Shown here in pieces: positions 7,473 through 13,519 of a stretch of 18,184 nucleotides of DNA; position 1 is the first letter of the stretch, and each line of letters starts with the position of its first letter. The notes under the pieces were generated by a model. That model saw only the letters and a list, made by a program, of their open reading frames with translations. It was not told the DNA's origin and ran no database searches. The position numbers were made by a program, and so were the translations under genes. Origin of the DNA: Austwickia sp040006675. Its GTDB lineage: Bacteria; Actinomycetota; Actinomycetes; Actinomycetales; Dermatophilaceae. Location of the stretch: assembly GCA_040006675.1 (NCBI GenBank), contig JBDTWM010000050.1:1-18184 (forward strand), written 5' to 3'.

Positions 7473-7491
7473 GGCGGCTCCGGCTACCGCC
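7473..7491. terminator. Weak hairpin between convergent ykoC and PhzF-like genes
   Basis: GGCGG (7473-7477) and CCGCC (7487-7491) could pair around a 9-base loop. There is no U tract and the stem is short, so it is only a candidate for a shared terminator. Confidence 0.2.
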
Positions 7492-7504
7492 GCGGGCTCG
7501 AACG

Positions 7505-8371
7505 TCAGGCGCCGTCAACCTCGGTGATCGTCAGTGCTCCCCGGGCGACCGCGTTCACGTGACCGCCCACCCGAACCGACTTGTCCGCCGTCACATCCAA
7601 CTCGACCAGCGAGGGCCGCCCGACACCGAACCCCTGCACGACCTGCCAGGAGCCGCTCTGGTTGTGCGCTGCCAACCAGTGACCGAGGTCACCGGCGCCG
7701 GAACCGGTCGCGGCGACCTCGATGACTCCCCCGTCCGGGCCGTAGAACATCCGCGAGTGGATGGTCGACGCATCGTAGTGGGCCCACACGTTCACTTGCG
7801 GCTCCGTGTTGAGCAGCATGGCGTACGAATGCAGCATGCGGGCGTCCAGGCTTGCGCTTCGCACGTCCTCCGAGGTCGCCACCGGAAGCACGATGCCGGA
7901 GCTGCCGGAGTCGATCACCATCACGTCGTCGCTGATCGCCGAGAGCGGCAGGCCGACCAGCGAGGCCAGGATCTGCGGGCTCGAATTGAGTTTGTGGGAC
8001 ACCGCAGCGCGTGCGTTGACCTGCCAGTTGTCTATGCCGGAGGCCGAGACGAGGGTGTCCCGCCCATCGCTCTGGTTGTGCAGCACCAGCGCTGAGCGTG
8101 GGTCGTCGTTGAGGGAGTTGACCACATGCGCGGCGCCGAGGGAGGCGCTTCCGGCGAAACGGTTCTCGCCGGAAGCGGAGAACGAAACGATCTCCGCGCC
8201 GTGCCGCGACACGCTGGTCAAGAACACGGTTTCGGTGTTGAGCTGGCGCGCGATCGACCGCATCTGCTCATCGTCGAGTCCCGAGGCTTCCGCGAACACA
8301 TAGACCGGGTTGCCCGTGAAGGTGTCGTGGCACTCCGCAAAGACGTTGACGAGGCGATACGTGAAGTCCAT
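7505..8371 (-). CDS. PhzF family protein, divergent active site
   Basis: A 288-residue protein with the two-lobed PhzF (diaminopimelate-epimerase-like) fold. Recognisable segments are YRLVNVFAE...FTGNPVYVF (5-26), RQLNTETVFL with the acid Glu47 (42-51), RFAGSASLGAAHVV (71-84), and RMFYGPDGGVIEVAATGSGAGDLG (207-230), shown here with its key residues only. Against Pseudomonas PhzF, Glu45 is kept (Glu47) and Ser213 is kept (Ser224). His74 of the GHPT loop is Ser75, and Asp208 of EDPATGS is Val219. The reaction is therefore uncertain: possibly a different isomerase or a non-catalytic homologue. There is no phenazine gene nearby. The start ATG 8371 is preceded by TAGGCT and 6 bases, consistent with a leaderless message. 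Confidence 0.88.
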   Translation of the reverse strand: MDFTYRLVNVFAECHDTFTGNPVYVFAEASGLDDEQMRSIARQLNTETVFLTSVSRHGAEIVSFSASGENRFAGSASLGAAHVVNSLNDDPRSALVLHNQSDGRDTLVSASGIDNWQVNARAAVSHKLNSSPQILASLVGLPLSAISDDVMVIDSGSSGIVLPVATSEDVRSASLDARMLHSYAMLLNTEPQVNVWAHYDASTIHSRMFYGPDGGVIEVAATGSGAGDLGHWLAAHNQSGSWQVVQGFGVGRPSLVELDVTADKSVRVGGHVNAVARGALTITEVDGA

Positions 8372-8377
8372 CCCCGC

Positions 8378-8383
8378 AGCCTA
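8378..8383 (-). promoter_or_regulatory. -10 hexamer, probable leaderless promoter of the PhzF-like gene
   Basis: On the - strand TAGGCT is followed by 6 bases and the ATG at 8371. The same hexamer and spacing occur at the DUF4921 gene. Confidence 0.5.
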
Positions 8384-8576
8384 CCCGTCGGCGGACCTTC
8401 GAACCCGGGCCCTGGCCATCCCGCGCGGCCGGCCGCGCGCAGGATCAGACGGATGCGAAGCGGGCGTCGGGTGCGCGGGTCATCCATAGGTCGTGAACCT
8501 CGTCGTTGGGTCGACCCTCCCGTTGCGGGATGAGCACGCGCCGGACAACCGGGTCCAGTGGCAGCGGCGCGGGACG

Positions 8577-8614
8577 AGGCGCGTCCATTCGGTCCCCACC
8601 GAATGGACGCGCCT
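8577..8614. terminator. Perfect 17-bp hairpin, likely terminator of the DUF4921 gene
   Basis: AGGCGCGTCCATTCGGT (8577-8593), a CCCC loop, and its exact reverse complement (8598-8614). It lies about 160 bases past the stop of the upstream - strand gene and about 200 bases before the PhzF-like gene. There is no strong U tract, as is common in high-GC actinobacteria. An attachment or binding site is an alternative. Confidence 0.6.
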
Positions 8615-8742
8615 ACGTTGATCGGCCGTTCCGTCGACCCATATGTGCGTTCAGGCACTTTCCTCGAAGACCCGAACGCAGCTCGTGCATCCCCAAGCCC
8701 GCATCCCGCGCGCCGTCCTGGCGTCGCGAGGTGGGTGCTTCC

Positions 8743-8786
8743 ATCGCAACACTGGGCTCATCGCAAAACCGGGCTCATCGCAACAC
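8743..8786. repeat. 17-bp tandem repeat, 2.6 units, spanning the DUF4921 stop codon
   Basis: Units at 8743-8759, 8760-8776 and a partial 8777-8786, beginning ATCGCAACACTGGGCTC; the second unit differs at two bases. On the - strand each copy repeats the last codons of the gene (Val-Leu-Arg-stop region). Confidence 0.9.
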
Positions 8787-10112
8787 ATGGTTGTACCGCA
8801 GCGAATTGGGCTTGCAGACGCACTCGGTCGCGATGGCGATGTCAGGGGCGATCAGCCCCTCTCCACGTAGCTCGTGCAGGCGCGGCACCACTCGATCGCG
8901 CAGCTTCCACGGGTCGATCGTGTTGAGGTAGATCTTCGTGCCACCCTCGAAGCCCGCCAACGTCGACACGCGCCACTTCAACACCATGCGCCACGGCATC
9001 GGCATGTCCACATCGATCGGCTGATGCTGCCACTCCTCGTTACACGGCACGAGGGCGCCCGTGGCCGCGTGGCACGCGTGCGCCATGTCGCTGATCCCGC
9101 GAATCTCCGCCGCCGTGTGTTCCCACGGTCGGCAATGGGGGCTCTTGCTGTAGATCTCCAGCGAAGGGTAGCGGTGCCCGAACCCAGCGAAGGCTGTCGC
9201 GTATGCGTTCTCGGCCAGCACGAGGTTGTGGTAGCCGGCGTAGTCCACGGCCAGTTCGTTGTACATGTTGGGGTTCGTCCGCAAGCGCTGCAGTTCCAGT
9301 TGCGCCTGCACGCCGCGGTCATCGATGGCGACGAGTTGTTTGTGCAGATGGTCGAAGGACGCCCCCGCCGGCTTCAACCAGTTCTGGAAGACGGCCACGT
9401 AGCGGGCGTACCGGTTCGTGGCGTACAGGTCACGCAGCGCCTCGACCGTGAACAGCGTGTATTGGTAGTGCTCTTCGGGAGTGAGCATGCCTGACGAGCA
9501 CAACTGGTGTTGATCCGTCGCCTCGTCGGTGTAATGTCGCCGCCCCACGATGACGTCATGCCCGCCGCCGAAGAAACCCGCGCCGAGTTCCAGCTTCTCC
9601 TGCACGCTGAGCGCACGCCACGCGGCTTCGGTGCGCCCGGCCGCGCCCCACCGCTGCCGGACGACTTTGAGCACGTGGGCGCGGCCCGCCTCGCTCGACA
9701 GGTAGGCGTCCCGGTGGGCCTCGGCGCGCGGCGGCATCTCGTAGCCGTAGTTGGCGTGCCAATAGTCGAAGGACAAGATCTCGAACAGGTTCGGGATGCG
9801 CCGGAACTGCGCGACCTCCTCGAAGAGGTCGGCGGCCGGCACGTGGGGGACAAAGAGCCAGTCGTCACCGCGGCGCACCAGGCGCGACTTCTCCGGCGGG
9901 GTTTCCAGATAGCGGCATTCGCAGAACGCGCAATACCGGCCGTGCTGGGAGCGGTCGAGAGGTTGAGGGTCCGGCAGGCTCGTCCCGAGCGGCCGGTTGC
10001 CGCGCCCGGGAACCGTCCATACCTCCGTGCCGCTGAACGGGTTGATCTGCTTGACCGTGCCGTCCGCCATCGTCATCAGCGGGTGGGCTTGGGGGGAGTG
10101 AGGCTGCAGCAC
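8775..10112 (-). CDS. DUF4921 family, GalT-like nucleotidyltransferase homologue
   Basis: A 445-residue protein resembling actinobacterial DUF4921 proteins, which are distant relatives of galactose-1-phosphate uridylyltransferase (HIT fold). Visible features are a zinc-site-like CAFC (Cys61, Cys64) with Cys66 close by, a FEILSFDYWHANYGY segment near residues 108-122, and the HIT-type motif FDHLHKQL, with His255-Leu-His257-Lys-Gln259 in the place of the GalT HPHxQ. A second Cys/His-rich part follows (SPHCRPWEH and VPCNEEWQHQ). The substrate is unknown; a nucleotidyl or phosphoryl transfer on a sugar phosphate is a family-level guess. GTG 10112 is preferred because TAGGCT plus 6 bases precedes it and there is no ribosome binding site. 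ATG 10076 also lacks a ribosome binding site and would shorten the protein by 12 residues. Confidence 0.85.
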   Translation of the reverse strand: MLQPHSPQAHPLMTMADGTVKQINPFSGTEVWTVPGRGNRPLGTSLPDPQPLDRSQHGRYCAFCECRYLETPPEKSRLVRRGDDWLFVPHVPAADLFEEVAQFRRIPNLFEILSFDYWHANYGYEMPPRAEAHRDAYLSSEAGRAHVLKVVRQRWGAAGRTEAAWRALSVQEKLELGAGFFGGGHDVIVGRRHYTDEATDQHQLCSSGMLTPEEHYQYTLFTVEALRDLYATNRYARYVAVFQNWLKPAGASFDHLHKQLVAIDDRGVQAQLELQRLRTNPNMYNELAVDYAGYHNLVLAENAYATAFAGFGHRYPSLEIYSKSPHCRPWEHTAAEIRGISDMAHACHAATGALVPCNEEWQHQPIDVDMPMPWRMVLKWRVSTLAGFEGGTKIYLNTIDPWKLRDRVVPRLHELRGEGLIAPDIAIATECVCKPNSLRYNHVLR

Positions 10113-10118
10113 GGTGGA

Positions 10119-10124
10119 AGCCTA
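10119..10124 (-). promoter_or_regulatory. -10 hexamer, probable leaderless promoter of the DUF4921 gene
   Basis: On the - strand TAGGCT is followed by 6 bases and GTG at 10112. The bases just before the start are CTTCCACC, which cannot serve as a Shine-Dalgarno. Confidence 0.5.
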
Positions 10125-10313
10125 AGTCGGGCCGGACGCCGCGCGCGAAGTGGCTGGGATGCGCATGGGGCTCTCCGGAAGGGGGCTACGGACGAGGTCG
10201 TGCGATCACCCCCATCGGCGGATCATGTGTCATTTCAAGGGATCCGTCGTTACGTCAGGCACGGGTGGTCAGGTGCAGGCTTGGGGTGGCCCAGGCGATC
10301 GACGTGGGCGACG

Positions 10314-11153
10314 TCACCCGACCTGAAAGCCCAGCAAGTGGCCGACGACCCAGGTCACGGCCATGGCCAGCGCCCCGCCGATGACGACGCGGGTGACCGC
10401 CGTCCGAAGCGGTGCGCCTCCAACGCGGGCCGACACCGCCCCGGTGAGCGCGAGAGCGATCAAGACGACCGCGAATGCGACCGGGATGCGGGCGGGGCCG
10501 CCCGGAGTCAACAGGATCGCCGCGATCGGGAGCAGAGCGCCGACCGTGAACGACACCGCCGAGGACGCTGCAGCCTGCCAGGGGCTGGCCAGTTGGTGCG
10601 GGTCTATGCCGAGTTCGATGTCCAGGTGCGCGCCGAGCGCGTCGTGGTGGGTCAGTTCGGTGGCGACGGCGCGCGCGGTCGGCTCGGTGAGGCCCTTGGT
10701 CAAGTACAGCCCGACCAGTTCGTCGTATTCGCTGGCCGGCATGTGCGCCAATTCGGTGGACTCTTGGGCGATGAGTGCCCGCTCCGTGTCCCGCTGGGTG
10801 GACACGGACACGTACTCGCCGAGCGCCATCGACGACGCGCCCGAGACGAGCCCCGCGACCCCGGCGGTGAGGATGGCGGCCGTGCTGGTCGGGTCGACGG
10901 CGGCGACGCCGACGACGAGTCCAGCCGTGGAGACGATGCCGTCGTTCGCGCCGAGGACGCCGGCGCGCAGCCAGTTGAGCTTGTTTGCCGAGTGCCCGCC
11001 GTGCGGTTCGTACTCGATCGGGTGTCCGTAGCGCCGCCGGTGCGCGCGTCGCGGCGCCCTCGCGGCGCCCTCGGGGCGCGGCGAGGACGGGTCGACCGGC
11101 GTAGAGGGGTCGGCCGGTGTGGACGGGTCGGACGGCGCGGCGGTGTCGGGCAT
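10314..11153 (-). CDS. VIT1/CCC1 family metal (Fe/Mn) transporter
   Basis: A 279-residue membrane protein of the vacuolar-iron-transporter family. It has the conserved N-terminal block NKLNWLRAGVLGANDGIVS (57-75) leading into helix 1, helix 2 ending in GEYVSVSTQRDTE with Glu113 and Glu124, a cytoplasmic acidic/His metal-binding region (about 125-200), and three more helices (about 199-225, 230-253 and 256-277). These proteins move Fe2+ or Mn2+ out of the cytoplasm by proton exchange. The first 40 residues are unusual: a Pro/Ser/Asp repeat (DPSTPA-type) followed by an Arg-rich linker. The ATG at 11153 has no ribosome binding site or clear -10; a start further in, nearer the conserved block, remains possible. 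It is divergent from the MFS gene, with 83 bases between the two starts. Confidence 0.88.
   Translation of the reverse strand: MPDTAAPSDPSTPADPSTPVDPSSPRPEGAARAPRRAHRRRYGHPIEYEPHGGHSANKLNWLRAGVLGANDGIVSTAGLVVGVAAVDPTSTAAILTAGVAGLVSGASSMALGEYVSVSTQRDTERALIAQESTELAHMPASEYDELVGLYLTKGLTEPTARAVATELTHHDALGAHLDIELGIDPHQLASPWQAAASSAVSFTVGALLPIAAILLTPGGPARIPVAFAVVLIALALTGAVSARVGGAPLRTAVTRVVIGGALAMAVTWVVGHLLGFQVG
11050..11071. repeat. 11-bp perfect tandem duplication in the VIT gene linker
   Basis: CGCGGCGCCCT at 11050-11060 and again at 11061-11071. The unit is not a multiple of three, so gain or loss of one unit would shift the frame of the VIT gene upstream of its first membrane helix. Confidence 0.9.
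11086..11139. repeat. 18-bp tandem repeat, 3 imperfect units, in the VIT gene N-terminus
   Basis: Units 11086-11103, 11104-11121 and 11122-11139 (GACGGGTCGACCGGCGTA-like). Read on the - strand they encode a repeated Asp-Pro-Ser-Thr-Pro-Ala/Val motif. Confidence 0.8.
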
Positions 11154-11221
11154 GCGTCGATGGTGCCAGCAGGTGGTGATCGGCGTGTCGCGGGGGACGC
11201 GTGGCCGCGACGGGAGTCGGC

Positions 11222-11227
11222 CATACT
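11222..11227 (+). promoter_or_regulatory. Possible -10 of the MFS gene
   Basis: CATACT matches the TATAAT consensus at four of six positions and ends 9 bases before the ATG at 11237. No Shine-Dalgarno is seen at normal spacing, so the message may be leaderless or nearly so. Confidence 0.3.
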
Positions 11228-11236
11228 GGGCGCGAC

Positions 11237-12532
11237 ATGCCCAGCTCACATTCCGTAGCCCCTGATCAGCCCGACCACGCCCGCGGCGCGACCGACAAAA
11301 CCCCGCGCGAGGTGTGGGTGCTCGTGGTGGCGGCCTTCTGCGTGGCGATCGGGTACGGCATCGTGGCGCCCGTCCTGCCTGCCTACGCGGCCAGCTTCGA
11401 CGTCTCCATCCAGGCGGCCTCCGCGATCGTCAGCGTCTTTGCGGCGATGCGGTTGGTGTGCGCGCCGGCCGCCGGGACGCTCGTCGGGAGGTTGGGGGAG
11501 CGGGCGGTCTATCTGACCGGGCTGCTCATCGTCGCGGTCTCGACGGGGCTGTGCGCGTTCGCGACCAGCTACCTGCAGCTCCTGCTCTTCCGGGGCGTTG
11601 GGGGCATCGGGTCGACGATGTTCACGGTGTCGGCGATGGCGTTGCTCATCCGGCTCACGCCGCCGGCCATCCGGGGGCGGGTGGCGAGCCTGTACGGTGC
11701 GGGCTTCCTCGTCGGCACGATCAGCGGTCCGGTGCTCGGCGGGCTGCTGTCCGGGTTCGGCTACCGGGTGCCGTTCGTGGTCTATGCGTGCACGCTCCTC
11801 GCGGCCGCTGCCGTCGTCGCGTTCTCCCTGTCGGGGACGACCCTGCGGGCGGGCGCCGGCGCCGAGGAGCGCACGGTCATGGCGCTGCGGGAGGCCCTCG
11901 CCGACTCTGCGTACCGGTCCCTGCTCGTCTCCGGCTTCTGCAACGGGTGGGCGAATTTCGGGATTCGCGTCTCGCTGCTGCCGCTGTTCGCGGCCGCGAT
12001 CCCCGGCCTCGGCGTCGCGTGGGCGGGTGTGGCGCTCACGGTGTTCGGGATCGGCAACGCGGCAGCCCTCAGCGTGACTGGACGGGCCGTCGACCGGATC
12101 GGCCGCAAGCCGCTCATCATGGGCGGCCTGCTCGTGAGCGGGCTCGGGACCGCGGCCGTGGGCCTGGCCCACAACGCGGTCGTTCTGCTGGTCGTGTCGC
12201 TCATCGGCGGGGCAGGGGCGGGCGTCCTCAACCCCGCGCAGCAGGCGTGCGTCTCCGATGTGGTCGGCAACGAACGTAACGGCGGTACGGTGCTGGCCAC
12301 CTACCAGATGTGTCAGGACGCCGGCACGATCGCCGGGCCGATCGTGGCCGGCGGGATCGCGGACGCGGCTGGGTTCGGCTGGGCGTTCGGGATCAGCGGC
12401 GTGCTGTCGTTGATCGCGGTCATCGCCTGGATGCCAGGGCGCGAGACCCTCCCGCACGTGAGTGCTGCGGCGCTACCCGGCGTCTCGCGGCCCTTCGTGG
12501 ACAAGCCGGCCAGCGCAGTCGAGGACGGCTGA
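11237..12532 (+). CDS. MFS transporter, DHA1-type efflux protein
   Basis: A 431-residue protein with twelve hydrophobic segments in the usual 6+6 arrangement and an N-terminal polar tail of about 24 residues. Motif A appears in the loop after helix 2 as GTLVGRLGER (80-89), and its degenerate copy in the second half is GRAVDRIGRKPLI. The antiporter motif C is seen in helix 5 as GTISGPVLGGLL, with an echo in the second half (GTIAGPIVAGGI). This pattern fits proton-driven drug or metabolite exporters; the substrate cannot be told. The last 60 bases overlap the convergent DUF309 gene. ATG 11237 is the likely start; an upstream GTG or ATG would add only a few unconserved residues. Confidence 0.88.
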   Translation: MPSSHSVAPDQPDHARGATDKTPREVWVLVVAAFCVAIGYGIVAPVLPAYAASFDVSIQAASAIVSVFAAMRLVCAPAAGTLVGRLGERAVYLTGLLIVAVSTGLCAFATSYLQLLLFRGVGGIGSTMFTVSAMALLIRLTPPAIRGRVASLYGAGFLVGTISGPVLGGLLSGFGYRVPFVVYACTLLAAAAVVAFSLSGTTLRAGAGAEERTVMALREALADSAYRSLLVSGFCNGWANFGIRVSLLPLFAAAIPGLGVAWAGVALTVFGIGNAAALSVTGRAVDRIGRKPLIMGGLLVSGLGTAAVGLAHNAVVLLVVSLIGGAGAGVLNPAQQACVSDVVGNERNGGTVLATYQMCQDAGTIAGPIVAGGIADAAGFGWAFGISGVLSLIAVIAWMPGRETLPHVSAAALPGVSRPFVDKPASAVEDG

Positions 12533-12910
12533 GAGGTCGAGTCCGTAGGTCGGGCCGCCCTCGTGCGCAGACGCCTCGAGGTTGGCCGAGCCCCGCTCCC
12601 ACAACCGCTGCGCGCCCTCACGGTTGCCACGTTTGGTGTGCGTGAGAGCGACGCAGAGCTGCGCAAGCCCCTGCCAGAGGGGGCGTTCGGCAGCCGGGCA
12701 TGCCTTCCAGCGGGCCTCCAGGACCTCGTGAGCGCCGAACGGGCGGCCCTGGCCGACGAGCTCGCGGGCGAGGGCGATGGTCTGGCGCGGCGGCAAGGGA
12801 TCCTCGGGGACGGGCGGTACACCGACAGAGTCGTACGGCAGGGGCCGCCCCAACGCGTCACGCGGACGCTGTTGGCGGGCCCGGCCGTCGGCGTCGCGAT
12901 CGCGCGTCAT
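12473..12910 (-). CDS. DUF309 family protein
   Basis: A 145-residue soluble helical protein. The DUF309 signature is present: RELVGQGRPFGAHEVLEARWKA (49-70; key residues His61, Glu62, Glu65, Trp68), then a helix with LWQGLAQLCVALTHTKRGN (82-100). DUF309 proteins are all-helical, of unknown biochemical role. The ATG at 12910 is preceded by TAAGCT and 6 bases with no ribosome binding site, again the leaderless arrangement. The 3' end overlaps the MFS gene by 60 bases on the opposite strand. The 5' end overlaps the end of the unrecognised upstream gene by 53 bases in another frame, so its promoter lies inside that gene. Confidence 0.88.
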   Translation of the reverse strand: MTRDRDADGRARQQRPRDALGRPLPYDSVGVPPVPEDPLPPRQTIALARELVGQGRPFGAHEVLEARWKACPAAERPLWQGLAQLCVALTHTKRGNREGAQRLWERGSANLEASAHEGGPTYGLDLSAVLDCAGRLVHEGPRDAG

Positions 12911-13346
12911 GGCGGCAGCTTAGCGGCGCGGTGCCGACGGCCCGGCCCGCGTCGATCAGCCACGGGTGCGCCGCGTCGCTTTTCATCAGCGCGAGTTTGT
13001 CCGTGCGCTTGAGGACGTGCGGCGCGGGCCTGCCTGCGGCGTCGACCATGTGCGTGACCATCCCGGTCTCGAAACCCAGCCCCAGCCGGTCTACGCCGTC
13101 GGAGCCCTTCGCGGTCCACGTGACCGGCGGCCCGAGCTCGAACTTGCTGGCCTTCGCGCTCGCCGCAGGGTCGAACTTGAGCTTGTCGTTGTCCCACGCG
13201 AGCCGGGTCAGGGCGGACAGACGCTGGCCCGCGGCCGACGTCAGGGACTGTATGGCGACGAGGTCGGCGACGTCCTTATCGCGCATCGCGGCCAGGTCCG
13301 CGGGGTCGGAGGGGGAAGGTTCCGCGGACTGGGCGGATGACGTCAC
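12858..13346 (-). CDS. Hypothetical protein, not recognised
   Basis: A 162-residue protein. The middle (residues 10-135) looks genuinely coding: balanced composition, high GC at third positions, and segments such as DKDVADLVAIQSL, FELGPPVTWTA and HVLKRTDKLALM, with a helical start and a probably beta-rich remainder. It begins at GTG 13346, overlapping the TGA of the small upstream open frame (GTGA). The first residues (SSAQSAEPSPSDP) look like the linker that usually follows a signal peptide or membrane anchor, yet no hydrophobic segment is present in any frame just upstream. The frame continues further upstream as an Arg/Pro-rich shadow that should not be used. The last 25 residues are Arg-rich and overlap the DUF309 start, so the true C-terminus may be affected by a frameshift. 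Confidence 0.6.
   Translation of the reverse strand: MTSSAQSAEPSPSDPADLAAMRDKDVADLVAIQSLTSAAGQRLSALTRLAWDNDKLKFDPAASAKASKFELGPPVTWTAKGSDGVDRLGLGFETGMVTHMVDAAGRPAPHVLKRTDKLALMKSDAAHPWLIDAGRAVGTAPLSCRHDARSRRRRPGPPTASA
12917..12922 (-). promoter_or_regulatory. -10 hexamer, probable leaderless promoter of the DUF309 gene
   Basis: On the - strand TAAGCT is followed by GCCGCC and then the ATG at 12910, with nothing resembling a Shine-Dalgarno. Confidence 0.5.
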
Positions 13347-13519
13347 CGCCTTGCGGGCGTGGACTCCTCGATCACGGCGTCCTGCACGTCCGGGTGCTCG
13401 TGAACGCCGTAGGGCAGCGGATCGTACGGACTGGGAGCCGGGGACTGCGCCCGCTGCGCATCCTGGACGAGCCGGCGCCGTCGGCGTTCGGCGCGGGTCA
13501 GGTGGCCCAGGCCGGCCAA
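13343..13519 (-). CDS. Possible 58-aa small protein
   Basis: In the third frame between the DUF1023 hydrolase and the unrecognised gene runs an open stretch with a coding look: a basic start (RAERRRRRLVQDAQ), then PYDPLPYGVHEHPDV and an acidic end (DAVIEES), with high GC at third positions. The only standard start is TTG 13519, with a poor ribosome binding site, overlapping the hydrolase by 22 bases. Its stop overlaps the next gene in GTGA. It could be a coupled small protein, a C-terminal extension of the hydrolase reached by frameshift, or the cytoplasmic part of a gene that lost its membrane anchor. No homologue is recognised. Confidence 0.45.
   Translation of the reverse strand: MAGLGHLTRAERRRRRLVQDAQRAQSPAPSPYDPLPYGVHEHPDVQDAVIEESTPARR

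Larger units (their letters stand above)
8372..8774. other. Non-coding stretch of about 400 bases between the DUF4921 and PhzF-like genes
   Basis: Frames open here on both strands are Arg/Pro/Ser-rich and have no recognisable domain, so I call no gene. The stretch contains the PhzF promoter at its left end, a perfect 17-bp hairpin (8577-8614) and most of a 17-bp tandem repeat (8743-8786). A small RNA cannot be excluded. Confidence 0.6.

Noticed and set aside
10305..10318. Near-palindrome around CGACGT at the VIT stop as a terminator
   Set aside because: No loop is possible in a continuous palindrome and one pair mismatches; better seen as chance.
9507..11258. A 583-codon open frame on the + strand
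   Set aside because: Antisense to the DUF4921 and VIT genes, which both have clear family motifs; the composition is shadow-like.
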